A DNA stretch of 64,000 bases from Sphingobacterium micropteri (GCF_014692515.1 NZ_JACOIK010000001.1:434001-498000); one strand, 5' to 3'. Counted from the first letter of the stretch, positions 1-8,686 are shown. Translations and numbers: made by a program. The notes: generated by a model from the sequence alone, not told the origin.

Positions 1-626
1 ACTAAGGATAGCGTTCCTACCAAACTATCTTCGGCATTCTCCAGAAACGATACCCGGTGACCACCGGCATCAAAGCCTGTAGCCACAACCGCGTCAACAC
101 CAGCGTTTTCAATTGCAATCGCTTCATCTAACGTTGTTGCTGTACCGATAGTGATGATATTCAGACGACGTAGTTTTTCTAAGATATCTTCAGATGGAAT
201 TCCATAAACAAAGCTAAAAACAGCAGGTTTAGCTTCAAAAATTGCTTCTATTTGGTTGTCGAAAGTAGGGCTTTCCGGCAGCGGAAATGTAGGTGCTTCC
301 ACACCGACTTCATCAAAGTAGGGTTGAAACAGCTCCACCACTTTCTGGAAAGCGACATTGTCAAAATCTTCGATATTGTCATCCTTGTCTTTAATCCAGA
401 GGTTTAAGTTGAATGGCTTACTTGTCGATTTACGAATTTCGTTTGATAAATCAACTATTTCATTTGCAAAAAATGGCTGACAGCCGTACGAACCCAGTCC
501 TCCGGCATTTGAAACCAACGATGTCAATTCAACAGCTGATAGTTTTCCCCCGAAAGGTCCCTGTATTATAGGGATGTCAATTCCCGTTAATCTTGTGAAT
601 TTTGTGTCTGTCCACATAGTGTTCAT
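1..626 (-). CDS. Nitronate monooxygenase family protein, partial (C-terminus outside window)
   Basis: Reading left from an ATG at 626, the frame stays open to the window edge (208 codons) and begins MNTMWTDTKFTRLTGIDIPI. The IPIIQGPFGG stretch at residues 18-27 and VVATGFDAGGHR near the edge are the FMN/phosphate-binding signatures of the 2-nitropropane dioxygenase/NMO TIM-barrel family. Members oxidise alkyl nitronates such as propionate-3-nitronate with FMN and oxygen in the cytoplasm. The family is about 320-370 residues, so roughly a third is missing only because the window ends. The gene lies 78 bp downstream of a same-strand Crp/Fnr regulator, which may control it. The substrate is inferred from family only. 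Confidence 0.85.
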   Translation of the reverse strand, partial: MNTMWTDTKFTRLTGIDIPIIQGPFGGKLSAVELTSLVSNAGGLGSYGCQPFFANEIVDLSNEIRKSTSKPFNLNLWIKDKDDNIEDFDNVAFQKVVELFQPYFDEVGVEAPTFPLPESPTFDNQIEAIFEAKPAVFSFVYGIPSEDILEKLRRLNIITIGTATTLDEAIAIENAGVDAVVATGFDAGGHRVSFLENAEDSLVGTLSL

Positions 627-704
627 TTGTACAACACAAAATTCAAATTCTCAGACCAACGTGGAAAGGATGTACCTCACAAATAAAGTGTGATGTACGT
701 CAAT

Positions 705-1283
705 TTATTTTGTAGCATATAGACGACTAAGCGTTTCGCGCGTAACCCCTAGATACGACGCTAAAATATGCTTGGGCAACTTCTGGACGAGCATGGGATA
801 CTCCTGTAAGAATTTTTCATAACGTTCCTTGGCACTACTGCTTAGCAAAGAGAGAATTCGATTTTGTAAAGCAACGTTTCGGCGATTGGTCTTCTTTCTG
901 AAAAAGCTTTCTATCTGGTGAAATTCGCTGCACAACTTTTCCCTATTATCATTGCTCAAACACAATACTTCGGTGTCTTCTAAACAGTCAATATTCACGA
1001 TTGCTTTTTTTTGATAATAGTAAGCCTCATAGTCGGTAATCCACCAATCCTGAACGCCGAAGAGTAAAATGTGGATTTTCCCATTCTCGTCACTATAATA
1101 AGATTTTACGCAACCAGAAAGTACAAAATAGTCAAAATCGACATTCTGCCCGTCTTGTACCAAAAATTGATGTTTCTTAAATTTTTTGTAACTGAAATGA
1201 CTCAATATGTAATCGAATTCATCATCGGTAATGTCGATGATTTTTCGGAACTGAGTTTTTAAAATATCATTCATGGAGGACAA
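705..1283 (-). CDS. Crp/Fnr family transcriptional regulator
   Basis: A 192-residue protein with an N-terminal cyclic-nucleotide-binding-like beta-roll (about residues 20-115, including FLVQDGQNVDFDYFVLSGCV) and a short C-terminal HTH (about 150-190, HILASYLGVTRETLSRLYA). This is the usual layout of the small Bacteroidota Crp/Fnr proteins. No cysteine cluster for an Fnr-type Fe-S cluster is visible, and the cAMP-binding residues of true Crp are not evident, so the effector is unknown. An alternative start lies three codons downstream (MNDILK). It precedes the nitronate monooxygenase gene on the same strand and is a plausible local activator. Its upstream spacer carries a dispersed repeat module. 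Confidence 0.85.
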   Translation of the reverse strand: MSSMNDILKTQFRKIIDITDDEFDYILSHFSYKKFKKHQFLVQDGQNVDFDYFVLSGCVKSYYSDENGKIHILLFGVQDWWITDYEAYYYQKKAIVNIDCLEDTEVLCLSNDNREKLCSEFHQIESFFRKKTNRRNVALQNRILSLLSSSAKERYEKFLQEYPMLVQKLPKHILASYLGVTRETLSRLYATK

Positions 1284-1295
1284 CGCGGGTTTCTT

Positions 1296-1345
1296 AATTA
1301 TAGTAATAAAGGTAACAAGAAACTTTTATTGTGAAGCACGAAACT
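1296..1345. repeat. Dispersed promoter/palindrome module, copy a
   Basis: Copy of a module seen at five more places (near 14657, 16175, 19244, 21273, 31853). The shared core reads ATTCATTATACCAATAAAGG, then a gap, then a palindrome close to ACAATAAACTTTTATTGT. Here the left part is degenerate (ATTATAGTAATAAAGGTAAC) and the palindrome is ACAAGAAACTTTTATTGT. A 21-bp-period array follows directly. Confidence 0.65.
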
Positions 1346-1440
1346 CCCATTTTGTACATGCACATAGCCCGACCTCCATGTACTTAGCGCCTACGTACAG
1401 TGACACAATTTACCGCTCACCGTAGTTGACGGCGAAGTGA
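1346..1440. repeat. Short 21-bp-period degenerate tandem array (about 4 units)
   Basis: Starts with CCCATTTTGTACATGCACAT and runs in 21-nt steps through CCTCCATGTACTTAG, CGCCTACGTACAGTGACA and ACCGCTCACCGTAGTTGA. It is clearly homologous to the first units of the larger array near 21.35 kb, which has the same order of GTACTTA, TACAGTGACA and CTGTAGTTAG words. No coding role is seen. Confidence 0.6.
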
Positions 1441-1461
1441 TAAAATACTGGTTTTGCGTTA

Positions 1462-1492
1462 TTGTCATAAACCTTTTATCTATATTACTTTG
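1462..1492 (+). promoter_or_regulatory. Candidate Bacteroidota promoter for the PD40 lipoprotein
   Basis: TTG at 1462-1464, a 20-bp spacer and TTACTTTG at 1485-1492, one base off the TAnnTTTG -7 box. It lies about 60 bp before the ATG at 1555. By-eye match only. Confidence 0.35.
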
Positions 1493-1554
1493 TATTATCA
1501 ATACATTGGTCAGAGATGGAAGGTGGAGAATTTTAAACGTAAAATATATTTGTT

Positions 1555-2511
1555 ATGAAAAATGTCAATATGTTGGTTCTATTATCAGTGGCACTTTTTT
1601 TTAATATGACGGGATGTTCAAAGAATGATGGTTCCGCAGAGCTCCCAGTAGATGACGAATTCAGCGGCATATTGTTATATGATTCAGGAGAACAGACCTA
1701 CAAACTAGATCTGAGCACCAAGGTGCGAAGTATATATTTCGACCGAAACACGTATTCCCTTAACGGGTGGGATGTCAGTTGGGATGGAAGCATCAGGCTT
1801 GAGTCGGAAATTGTTGCCGGAGAATTCGACGAAATTAAGTTTAAACTCATCAATACAGCCGACAACAGTGTAGTTAAAGAGTTTGTTTATGATAGCCCAA
1901 ACGGCGAAGACCGCCAAATCAGCGGTTTGCTATCTCCGGATAAGTCCCTAATCCTAATACAGCCCGATTTTGAGCATGGTATCTTTATTATTGATACAGA
2001 AGGTCAAGTAAAGCATCACTTGCCTATGGTAAATAATACCAAACTTACACTTGGCGACGAGGTGATATGGTCGTCAAATAATAGCATCCTATTTACGTTT
2101 GAAGCGTTTATACTTAGAAGTGATCCTCCATATACATCGATAACGCCTGTTAAGGAATTAAACTATTCGAACTGGGGTAATATCCATGCAAGTGCCGATG
2201 GAAGCAAAATATCGCTCCGTATCGATAAGCACATCTACTTAATGAATGCCGACGGAACAGATCTAGTACAGGTGACGGAAAGCGACCGTGAAGAACGAGA
2301 AGCAGTTTTTTCGCCAGATGGACGCTACCTCTTGGTGGCAGCCGATTATTATCCGCACACTTTTCATCCCGGTACATGGGACCTTAATATTATTCCTGCG
2401 GATGGGAACAAGTACAAAGTAGGAAAAAAACCTGGGAACGGTGTCTTCGAGATTCGTCGGAACAATTCAAAAAATGTGGAGACAGCATCGAATCAGATGT
2501 TATGGCGATAA
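1555..2511 (+). CDS. Lipoprotein with TolB/PD40-type beta-propeller repeats
   Basis: A 318-residue secreted lipoprotein. The signal peptide ends in a lipobox (FFNMTGC, Cys at about residue 21) followed by SKNDGS, so it is probably a periplasm- or surface-facing lipid-anchored protein. The body has propeller-type blades such as GLLSPDKSLILIQPD, HASADGSKISLRIDKHIYL and AVFSPDGRYLLVAAD, matching PD40/TolB-like repeats (aspartate-glycine turns after a strand). TolB-like propellers usually bind peptides or partner proteins, but no specific ligand can be assigned. It stands alone, converging on selO with only 58 bp between the stops. Confidence 0.75.
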   Translation: MKNVNMLVLLSVALFFNMTGCSKNDGSAELPVDDEFSGILLYDSGEQTYKLDLSTKVRSIYFDRNTYSLNGWDVSWDGSIRLESEIVAGEFDEIKFKLINTADNSVVKEFVYDSPNGEDRQISGLLSPDKSLILIQPDFEHGIFIIDTEGQVKHHLPMVNNTKLTLGDEVIWSSNNSILFTFEAFILRSDPPYTSITPVKELNYSNWGNIHASADGSKISLRIDKHIYLMNADGTDLVQVTESDREEREAVFSPDGRYLLVAADYYPHTFHPGTWDLNIIPADGNKYKVGKKPGNGVFEIRRNNSKNVETASNQMLWR

Positions 2512-2569
2512 TCCATTCGAGCCCGGAAAGACTCTTAACCTTTTGGTTGCAGACATATTACCTCCGCTG

Positions 2570-4129
2570 TTATGAGCTACAGGACAACATCGAGCAGCCA
2601 GCCTGTTGTGTGGCCCAACCCGGGCGTATCGTAAAGAATTCATCGTGGCTTTTTGAATACGGATCTTTAAGAGCCTGCTGTAATTTTAAAAAAAGGTTGC
2701 TTTCGCTTCTTTCTAATTCTTCTATGGTCATATGAAGCAGGTAATTCCTTAAGATAAATCTAGGATTGGCTTTTCGCATCCGCAGTAAGCTGTCCTCCCT
2801 TGTGCAGGTGTTCGCTCTTAAACGCGTTTGGTAGCTCGTGATGAGCGTGTAAAGTTGGGTGACATCCGTTGGTTCAGGATCGCGATAGAGACTGCTCCGA
2901 AAGAAGTTAAGCATGTCTTCCTCTGTGGCCAGTTCTGTTGGTAGATCAATCAACAGCTGATAAAATATTGTCATATCCGGTTGGATAGCTGCCAATACAT
3001 TCTCGAATTCGCCCACGAGCTTTACGTCATCATCGTTGTTTATACCGTCCATACCCAGCTTATTTGCCATCATCGCGTAGTACTTACTCCAATAAAATTC
3101 TTCATATCTTCTCAGTCGGCTTTCTAATTGCCCGGTGTCAGAAATCAGCGGTACTAAAGCATTCGCCAGGCGGCTTAGATTCCAGTAAGCTACATTCGCT
3201 TGCTTACCGAAAGCATATCGTTTGCCCGGCAAGTCGGTGGTATTCGGTGTGAAATCCGGGTCGTAGTTGTCTAGAAAAGAAAAAGGCCCATAGTCGATTG
3301 TTAGACCAAGCACAGACATATTATCGGTGTTCATCACCCCATGTACAAAACCTACCCGCAGCCACTCAACGATCATGGTTGCTGTACGTTCCACGACTTC
3401 TCCAAACCAGTGGAGTACCTTTTCGTCACCTTCTATATGCGGATAAAAGCGTTCGATTGTCCAGTTCACCAGCTGCATGAGGTTATCGATCTCGTTCCTG
3501 GCGGCAAGCATTTCAAAATTACCGAAACGTAAAAAGCTTGGTGCTGTACGCATAACAATGGCGCCAGGCTCATCCGCAGCACGCCCATCGTAAAACATGT
3601 CGCGCGTCACCATGTCGCCCGTTGTAACAAGTGCTAATGCCCGCGTAGTAGGGATACCGAGGTGATGCATCGCTTCACTCATCAGGTATTCGCGTACCGA
3701 TGAACGTAAAACCGCCCGACCATCGGCTCTCCGCGAATAAGCAGTAGGTCCGGCGCCCTTCAACTGCAGCTCCCAAGTATTTCCGTGCGGGTTCTCCCAT
3801 TCGCCTAGCGTGATCGCTCGACCGTCACCAAGCTGTCCTGCCCAGTTGCCAAATTGATGGCCCGCATAGCAGGCTGCATAGGGGTACATCGTCGGGGTGA
3901 TGAGATTGCCGCCTAGAATTTGTATGTCGTCTGGATTAGGTTTCGCGATGCCCAAGCTATCTGCTAGCTCGGCGGACCATCCGATAAGTTCGGGTTTCCG
4001 TACAGCTGTAGGTACTGCCTTGCTATATAAAACTCCTGGCGTCTGGCGGGGATACAGATTACCGCTGTCATCCCCTGGGAACGTATCCACAAAATTCCTT
4101 TTGAATCGCTTAGAACTTAAATTTTCCAT
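2570..4129 (-). CDS. selO: Protein adenylyltransferase SelO (YdiU/UPF0061)
   Basis: A 519-residue pseudokinase-fold enzyme that transfers AMP from ATP to Ser/Thr/Tyr of target proteins, linked to oxidative-stress control. Visible signatures: YAGHQFGNWAGQLGDGRA (89-104), the ATP-binding LQLKGAGPTAYSRRADGRA with Lys124, the catalytic HGVMNTDN (263-270) and the metal-binding DYGPFSF with Asp279. The C-terminus ends GCSMLSCSS: the penultimate redox position is Cys where animal SelO has Sec, as is normal in bacteria. Length fits the family. The gene is monocistronic and convergent with the upstream lipoprotein. Its start has no clear Shine-Dalgarno sequence. Confidence 0.95.
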   Translation of the reverse strand: MENLSSKRFKRNFVDTFPGDDSGNLYPRQTPGVLYSKAVPTAVRKPELIGWSAELADSLGIAKPNPDDIQILGGNLITPTMYPYAACYAGHQFGNWAGQLGDGRAITLGEWENPHGNTWELQLKGAGPTAYSRRADGRAVLRSSVREYLMSEAMHHLGIPTTRALALVTTGDMVTRDMFYDGRAADEPGAIVMRTAPSFLRFGNFEMLAARNEIDNLMQLVNWTIERFYPHIEGDEKVLHWFGEVVERTATMIVEWLRVGFVHGVMNTDNMSVLGLTIDYGPFSFLDNYDPDFTPNTTDLPGKRYAFGKQANVAYWNLSRLANALVPLISDTGQLESRLRRYEEFYWSKYYAMMANKLGMDGINNDDDVKLVGEFENVLAAIQPDMTIFYQLLIDLPTELATEEDMLNFFRSSLYRDPEPTDVTQLYTLITSYQTRLRANTCTREDSLLRMRKANPRFILRNYLLHMTIEELERSESNLFLKLQQALKDPYSKSHDEFFTIRPGWATQQAGCSMLSCSS

Positions 4130-4174
4130 ATCGTACTGCCTTAACTAATCACAGCCAAAGATATGCCATTTATT

Positions 4175-4286
4175 GATACGCCTGGTTCACATCGTCATTC
4201 TTTTCAAGCAGTTCCAACAAATCTGCGCGTAGCTTATCGAAGTACTCGTTAACTAATTTCAGGTTTTTTTCTTTTGTTTCGTCCAT
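4175..4286 (-). pseudogene. Truncated copy of the 77-residue small protein gene at 11.6-11.8 kb
   Basis: The ATG at 4286 opens a 37-codon frame (MDETKEKNLKLVNEYFDKLR..., then ELLEKNDDVN and a quick stop). It repeats the first 34 or so residues of the gene starting at 11816 with about 85-90% nucleotide identity over 100 bp, then diverges. It is a 5' fragment duplicate. Small expression cannot be excluded. Confidence 0.7.
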
Positions 4287-4354
4287 GGGTTAGATAAGTC
4301 TCAGCTATGATTGCAAACATAGCCGCCAGCGATTAGTAGCTCCTGTTTGCATTC

Positions 4355-4402
4355 ACTGGGCATATTTACCTACGCGGCCATAGCAATTCTCCGGTCTTAA
4401 GA
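4355..4402. repeat. Degenerate duplicate of the 3' end of the chimeric GNAT remnant
   Basis: CCATAGCAATTCTCC plus GTCTTAAG recurs at 15055-15078 (CCATAGCAATTCTCC then GTCTTATAAG), with the preceding CATATTTAC/CATATTTGC also shared. It is one of several small pieces copied between spacers. The rest of 4287-4550 shows nothing recognisable. Confidence 0.5.
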
Positions 4403-4572
4403 AAGTGGGATTGTTGACTTTTTCATCGTTCTGTTGTTAAAGTTACGAATTTTCGTATTTCAATCTGTCCGATTTATAGGAAGGGTTACATTAAGCTTGT
4501 GTACAAATTCGGGATTTTGTTTTAATGCTTCAATATCGTTTCAATTCTAATATTATGTATATTTGATACAAC

Positions 4573-5127
4573 ATGGAAACTATCGGTATTTTATTTTTTG
4601 CGCTAGCCTCCTTTGTAGGTATAGAAGAATCGAGGATACTGAGCCGTAAAGCTACCGTCGCGATAGATCCTGTACACCAAACTTTTGAAGTTGTACAGGA
4701 AGATCTTTTTTCGATAGTTATGACAGAAGAAGATAGAATCGCCACGATCAAAGAATTGCAGCTCATAATGGATGTTGAAAAGAATCCTGAAAAAAATGAT
4801 TCGAGTAGCGTAGTTATAGAGAGCGTGTCTTTACAAAGACAAGGTGACCAACTGCATGCTACTTTGAAAGGTCGCTACACAGATGTCAACGCATTGCGGG
4901 AGGCGGGGATTTATGTCGATAACACCGGATTCTCGATGATAAATATCCCTGAATGGAATATCCGATCAACGGATGCTGCTTTGAAAGAGAATTATTGGGA
5001 ATGGCCGGCAAACAAGAAAGTGACCCTCATGTTAGAAGCATTTGAAAATATTCCTACAGATTATTTGCCGTACCGACATAGTGTATTGCCTTATTGGGAT
5101 GATGCGCAGACTAACGCAAATAAGTAA
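4573..5127 (+). CDS. Hypothetical protein, possibly exported
   Basis: 184 residues, not recognised. The first 16 residues (METIGILFFALASFVG) are hydrophobic and could be a weak signal segment, but no lipobox follows. The remainder is mixed alpha/beta with a run ESVSLQRQGDQLHATLKGRYTDVNAL around residues 88-112 that looks like a beta-sandwich strand pair. A perfect TAnnTTTG box (TATATTTG, 4558-4565) ends only 7 bp before the ATG, implying a very short leader or a start further in. It is monocistronic. A minus-strand gene fragment follows its stop. Confidence 0.55.
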   Translation: METIGILFFALASFVGIEESRILSRKATVAIDPVHQTFEVVQEDLFSIVMTEEDRIATIKELQLIMDVEKNPEKNDSSSVVIESVSLQRQGDQLHATLKGRYTDVNALREAGIYVDNTGFSMINIPEWNIRSTDAALKENYWEWPANKKVTLMLEAFENIPTDYLPYRHSVLPYWDDAQTNANK

Positions 5128-5210
5128 TCATATTATTCTTCTGATTATCAGGTGTAAAAATAGCGGTGTCCCCTTTAGCGAAACCATTGTGACCACCGTC
5201 GCCAAAATTT
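5111..5210 (-). pseudogene. Gene fragment sharing the FAKGDT peptide with 11.9-12.1 kb
   Basis: The minus strand reads NFGDGGHNGFAKGDTAIFTP then DNQKNNMITYLR and stop. The central FAKGDTxIFxPD recurs in the fragment at 11924-12110, with the identical CGGTGTCCCCTTTAGCGAAAC word on the plus strand. The parent protein is not recognised. It overlaps the end of the preceding plus-strand gene. Confidence 0.4.
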
Positions 5211-5218
5211 AAGACAGC

Positions 5219-5575
5219 TTAGTGATTTTGACAGGTGGTTGTGATTTTCTCTTTATGTTTTTGTCCCCAATCAGCCAACGTGAAGATGACATTGTCGATC
5301 GATCTGGCATATTCGGTAGAGACATATTCTGTGACAACCGGCGTTTTATCTACGTGTACCTCTCTCTTTAATAATCCATTCAATTCCAGTTGTTTCAGTT
5401 CGTTGGATAGTACTCTCGCTGAAATACCATGGATGGTACGCTGCAAGTCGTTGAATCGTTTGTGCCCACTAAACATGGCTGCGAGAATTCGCAACCGCCA
5501 CTTTCCACCCAAAACATACAGTGCATCTTCTAGTGCCCTGAGATTTTCCTCACATTTTGTATCAGCGTAATCCAT
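5219..5575 (-). CDS. HxlR family winged-helix transcriptional regulator
   Basis: A 118-residue single-domain protein with the HxlR signature: a Cys near the N-terminus (KCEENLRALEDALYVLGGKW), then GKWRLRILAAMFSGHKRFNDLQRTIHGISARVLSNELKQLE (wHTH, about 26-68) and a C-terminal dimer helix (GQKHKEK). The conserved Cys8 is the thiol that senses electrophiles in YodB/QorR-type members. It is transcribed away from an LLM flavin oxidoreductase, with a dyad in the shared spacer. The classic arrangement is a redox-responsive repressor of a divergent oxidoreductase; that role is inferred. Confidence 0.88.
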   Translation of the reverse strand: MDYADTKCEENLRALEDALYVLGGKWRLRILAAMFSGHKRFNDLQRTIHGISARVLSNELKQLELNGLLKREVHVDKTPVVTEYVSTEYARSIDNVIFTLADWGQKHKEKITTTCQNH

Positions 5576-5608
5576 TCTTTTTTGCTTATAACTAACCTAA
5601 ATACAGCT

Positions 5609-5643
5609 ACTAACCTTTAGTTTATTACTAATAAATTGTTAGT
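5609..5643. promoter_or_regulatory. Candidate HxlR operator between hxlR-type gene and LLM oxidoreductase
   Basis: Imperfect dyad with ACTAAC at one end and GTTAGT at the other, centred on TTTATTACTAATAAA. It lies between the divergent starts and just before a perfect TACTTTTG (TAnnTTTG) box at 5654-5661 that would drive the oxidoreductase. Dyad seen; binding inferred. Confidence 0.45.
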
Positions 5644-5742
5644 GCAATATAGGTACTTTTGTACTATATAGAAAAAAATGTCATTCTTTTTGCCCAGCAA
5701 AAACCTTAATGCACCATACGAATAATTATAAAAGTAGATAAA

Positions 5743-6777
5743 ATGATAGAAATAGGAATCGATAGCTTCGCTACAAATTTCACTGCCTTGGGTAGTAAAA
5801 TCAACAGTTCTGAGTCATTGCGCTTATTGTTGCAACGTATCCAGTTTGCCGATGAAAAAGGGTTAGACGTATTTGGGATAGGTGAGCACCACCGTAAGGA
5901 GTTTTTAGATTCCGCACCTTCGGTCATTTTGGCTGCGGCTGCAGGTACGACTCAGCGCATCAAGCTTACTAGCGCCGTATCAGTCATCAGTGCCGATGAT
6001 CCGGTAAGACTTTTTCAAAATTATGCTACGCTTGATTTGATCACACAAGGAAGAGCCGAAATCGTGGTGGGCAGGGGGTCATTTGTGGATGCATATCCGT
6101 TGTTCGGATTGAACTTGGAAGATTATGATGCGCTGTTCGCCGAAAAATTGGGTTTACTGCTCCAGATAAGAGATAACGAAATCGTCAATTGGAATGGTCG
6201 TTTCAGGCCAGCACTTAAAGATCAGGCTATTTACCCACGACCTTTTCAAGAGAAATTGCCTATTTGGTTGGGCGTTGGTGGCACGACACAGTCATTTGTT
6301 CGGGCAGGAAGATTAGGCCTTCCACTGATGGTCGCCGTAATTGGCGGAGAGACTCATCGTTTTCGTCCTTTAGTCGATTTGTATCGGGAGTCTGGGTTAG
6401 AGGCCGGACACAAACTCGAAGACCTTAAAGTTGGGCTTCATTCTACCGGATTTGTAGGTGCGACTACGTCCGCTTCGACGAAAATTTTCCTACCTGGGTA
6501 TACCAAAGCCATGAACAATATTGGGAAGGAAAGAGGATGGGGGCCGTTGACCCAAGAGCATTTTGAAAGGGAGACCTCTCCATTGGGCGCCATTGTTTTG
6601 GGTGGCCCTGAAGAAGTAGCGGAGAAGATTATCAGACATGCTAAAGCATTGGGAGGCATCAGCCGTTTCACCTTCCAGATGGATGTAGCCAATTTGGAAC
6701 ATGAATATTTGATGGAAGCCATAGAGCTGATCGGCGATAAGGTGATCCCGATCGTTCGAGAAATGGAAAAAGTGTAG
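5743..6777 (+). CDS. LLM class flavin-dependent oxidoreductase
   Basis: 344 residues with the bacterial-luciferase-like TIM-barrel pattern: MIEIGIDSFA at the start, GLDVFGIGEHHRKEF (about 45-59), SAVSVISADDPVRLFQNYATLDLITQGRAEIVVGRGSF (about 83-120) and IWLGVGGT (about 181-188). It matches the small-oxidoreductase LLM subfamily that uses FMN/FMNH2 or F420. Sphingobacteria lack F420 as far as is known, so FMN is more likely. The substrate is unknown. It is divergent from an HxlR regulator. Its last 43 nt plus the stop region have been copied to 13468-13516. Confidence 0.88.
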   Translation: MIEIGIDSFATNFTALGSKINSSESLRLLLQRIQFADEKGLDVFGIGEHHRKEFLDSAPSVILAAAAGTTQRIKLTSAVSVISADDPVRLFQNYATLDLITQGRAEIVVGRGSFVDAYPLFGLNLEDYDALFAEKLGLLLQIRDNEIVNWNGRFRPALKDQAIYPRPFQEKLPIWLGVGGTTQSFVRAGRLGLPLMVAVIGGETHRFRPLVDLYRESGLEAGHKLEDLKVGLHSTGFVGATTSASTKIFLPGYTKAMNNIGKERGWGPLTQEHFERETSPLGAIVLGGPEEVAEKIIRHAKALGGISRFTFQMDVANLEHEYLMEAIELIGDKVIPIVREMEKV

Positions 6778-6783
6778 ATAAAA
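6735..6783. repeat. Source copy of a 49-bp duplication (other copy 13468-13516)
   Basis: The stretch starting CGATAAGGTGATCCCGATCG and ending AAGTGTAGATAAAA is base-for-base the same at 13468-13516. Here it is the natural 3' end of the LLM gene (codons for IGDKVIPIVREMEKV), so this is the source. Confidence 0.85.
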
Positions 6784-6845
6784 TTATATCCAACCTCCAT
6801 TATATTGCTGTATCTTTGCGGCTGTTTTTTTAATAGACACATATC

Positions 6846-8483
6846 GTGATAGACGTAAATAATATCTCCGTATCCTTTGGCGGAACAACCCTTTTCAGTG
6901 ATGTATCGTTTTCCATCAATGAAAATGACAAGATAGCCCTGATGGGGAAGAATGGTGCAGGAAAATCCACTTTACTAAAGATCATTGCCGGCGTAGGAAA
7001 ACCCACTACCGGCCATATCAGCGGACCGAAGGAAGCGGTGATCGCTTACCTTCCTCAACACCTGTTGACGGAGGATAATATGACGGTTTTTGAGGAGACC
7101 TCTAAAGCTTTTGATGAAGTCTACCGGATGCGTGACGAACTCGAAGCGCTCAACGAACAACTGACTATACGTACCGATTATGATTCGGACGAGTACATGA
7201 AGTTAATCGAGCAGGTTTCCGAGCTAAGCGAAAAGTTCTATTCCATCGAAGAGACCAACTATGATGCAGAAGTTGAAAAAGTATTAAAAGGCTTGGGTTT
7301 TGAACGGCGGGATTTTAGCCGTCAGACAGCGGAGTTTTCTGGGGGATGGCGTATGCGTATCGAACTCGCCAAAATTCTGTTGAAAAAGCCCGATTTAATA
7401 CTTCTTGATGAGCCTACCAACCACATGGATATAGAAAGTATTGAGTGGCTGGAGGATTTTCTGGTCAATTCGGCCAAAGCTGTTATCGTTATCTCCCATG
7501 ACCGCGCATTTGTTGATAATATCACGAACCGCACGATCGAGGTAACGATGGGGCGTATCTACGACTATAAAGCAAAATACTCTCACTACCTGCAGTTGCG
7601 TCAGGAACGACGTCAGCACCAACTGAAGGCTTACGAAGAACAGCAACGTTTTATTGCCGATACGCAGGAATTTATAGATCGTTTTAAAGGCACTTATTCC
7701 AAAACATTGCAAGTGCAGTCCCGCGTTAAGATGTTAGAAAAACTGGATATCATCGAAGTGGACGAGGTAGATACTTCCGCGCTACGTCTAAAATTCCCAC
7801 CATCTCCGCGTTCCGGACAATATCCGGTCATTGTTGAAGAACTTACCAAAGCCTACGGAGAGCATGTCGTGTTCGAAAAAGCCTCGATGGTTATCGAACG
7901 TGGAGAGAAAGTAGCTTTCGTCGGTAGAAATGGAGAGGGTAAATCCACAATGATTAAAGCGATCATGGGTGAAATTGGTTACGAAGGCTCTCTAAAAGTA
8001 GGGCATAATGCGCAAATCGGGTATTTTGCACAAAATCAAGCCTCGTTGCTGGATGAAGAACTTACCGTGTTCGAAACCATCGACCAAATTGCCATAGGTG
8101 ACGTACGTGTCAAAATCAAAGATCTCCTGGGTGCATTCATGTTTAGCGGCGACGACACGACCAAAAAGGTAAAGGTACTTTCTGGAGGAGAAAAAACACG
8201 TCTGGCTATGATCAAGCTCTTGTTAGAGCCCGTGAATGTGCTTATCCTCGATGAACCTACCAATCACTTGGACATGAAAACCAAAGATATCATTAAAGAT
8301 GCTCTGCAAGAATTTGATGGTACGCTGATTTTGGTATCGCACGATAGAGACTTCCTCGATGGATTGGCAACGAAAGTTTTCGAGTTTGGCAACAAGCGCG
8401 TAAGAGAGCACTTTGAAGACATCAAGGGCTTCTTGGAATATAAGAAAATGAATACCCTTAATGATATAGAAAGGGTGGGGTAG
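6846..8483 (+). CDS. ABC-F family ATP-binding cassette protein (translation/ribosome associated)
   Basis: 545 residues with two ABC domains and no membrane segment. ABC1: Walker A GKNGAGKST (34-42), signature FSGGWRMRIELA, Walker B LILLDEPTNHMD. An interdomain arm rich in Arg/Gln/Lys (about 245-300) follows. ABC2: GRNGEGKST, LSGGEKTRLAM, LILDEPTNHLD. This is the ABC-F architecture (EttA/Uup/YbiT type), acting on the ribosome E site; the YbiT-like subgroup is the closest by look. The start is GTG at 6846; no earlier in-frame ATG is present after the preceding stop. It lies 68 bp downstream of the LLM gene and may be read through from it. Confidence 0.93.
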   Translation: MIDVNNISVSFGGTTLFSDVSFSINENDKIALMGKNGAGKSTLLKIIAGVGKPTTGHISGPKEAVIAYLPQHLLTEDNMTVFEETSKAFDEVYRMRDELEALNEQLTIRTDYDSDEYMKLIEQVSELSEKFYSIEETNYDAEVEKVLKGLGFERRDFSRQTAEFSGGWRMRIELAKILLKKPDLILLDEPTNHMDIESIEWLEDFLVNSAKAVIVISHDRAFVDNITNRTIEVTMGRIYDYKAKYSHYLQLRQERRQHQLKAYEEQQRFIADTQEFIDRFKGTYSKTLQVQSRVKMLEKLDIIEVDEVDTSALRLKFPPSPRSGQYPVIVEELTKAYGEHVVFEKASMVIERGEKVAFVGRNGEGKSTMIKAIMGEIGYEGSLKVGHNAQIGYFAQNQASLLDEELTVFETIDQIAIGDVRVKIKDLLGAFMFSGDDTTKKVKVLSGGEKTRLAMIKLLLEPVNVLILDEPTNHLDMKTKDIIKDALQEFDGTLILVSHDRDFLDGLATKVFEFGNKRVREHFEDIKGFLEYKKMNTLNDIERVG

Positions 8484-8511
8484 CAATGCTGCGTTAGTTT
8501 ATTCCACTATC

Positions 8512-8559
8512 TTTTACTCCATTTCTCTAAAGTTGGCTTAAATTCCAATTCGGCTTCAT
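8512..8559. repeat. 48-bp piece of the DinB gene (source 31381-31428)
   Basis: TTTTACTCCATTTCTCTAAA onward to GGCTTCAT is identical to 31381-31428, which encodes part of the DinB-like protein (minus strand, FKPTLEKWSKK). It is joined directly to a GNAT piece at its right end. Confidence 0.85.
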
Positions 8560-8686
8560 TTTATAAAAATCGATAGCTTTCCGTCCGCAGTTAACATTTG
8601 CATATGGAAGTCTTTGTATATCTTCTGCATCTTATCCATGATCATGTGTCCAATACCTTTTCCCTGATAGGAGGGGAGGACGAGTA
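8559..8686. repeat. About 127-bp piece of the chimeric GNAT gene (source 15301-15429)
   Basis: From TTTATAAAAATCGATAGC through GAGGGGAGGACGAGTA, the stretch matches 15301-15429 with only a handful of substitutions and one 1-bp indel. It encodes (minus) LVLPSYQGKGIGHLIMDKMQ and the residues after it, with no start. It is fused head-on to a DinB piece on the left and an 11-bp-array piece on the right, giving a three-part mosaic spacer. Confidence 0.85.

Noticed and set aside
2570..2600. SelO as a selenoprotein
   Set aside because: The C-terminus is a sense Cys codon (CSMLSCSS) followed by a normal stop, the usual bacterial form.
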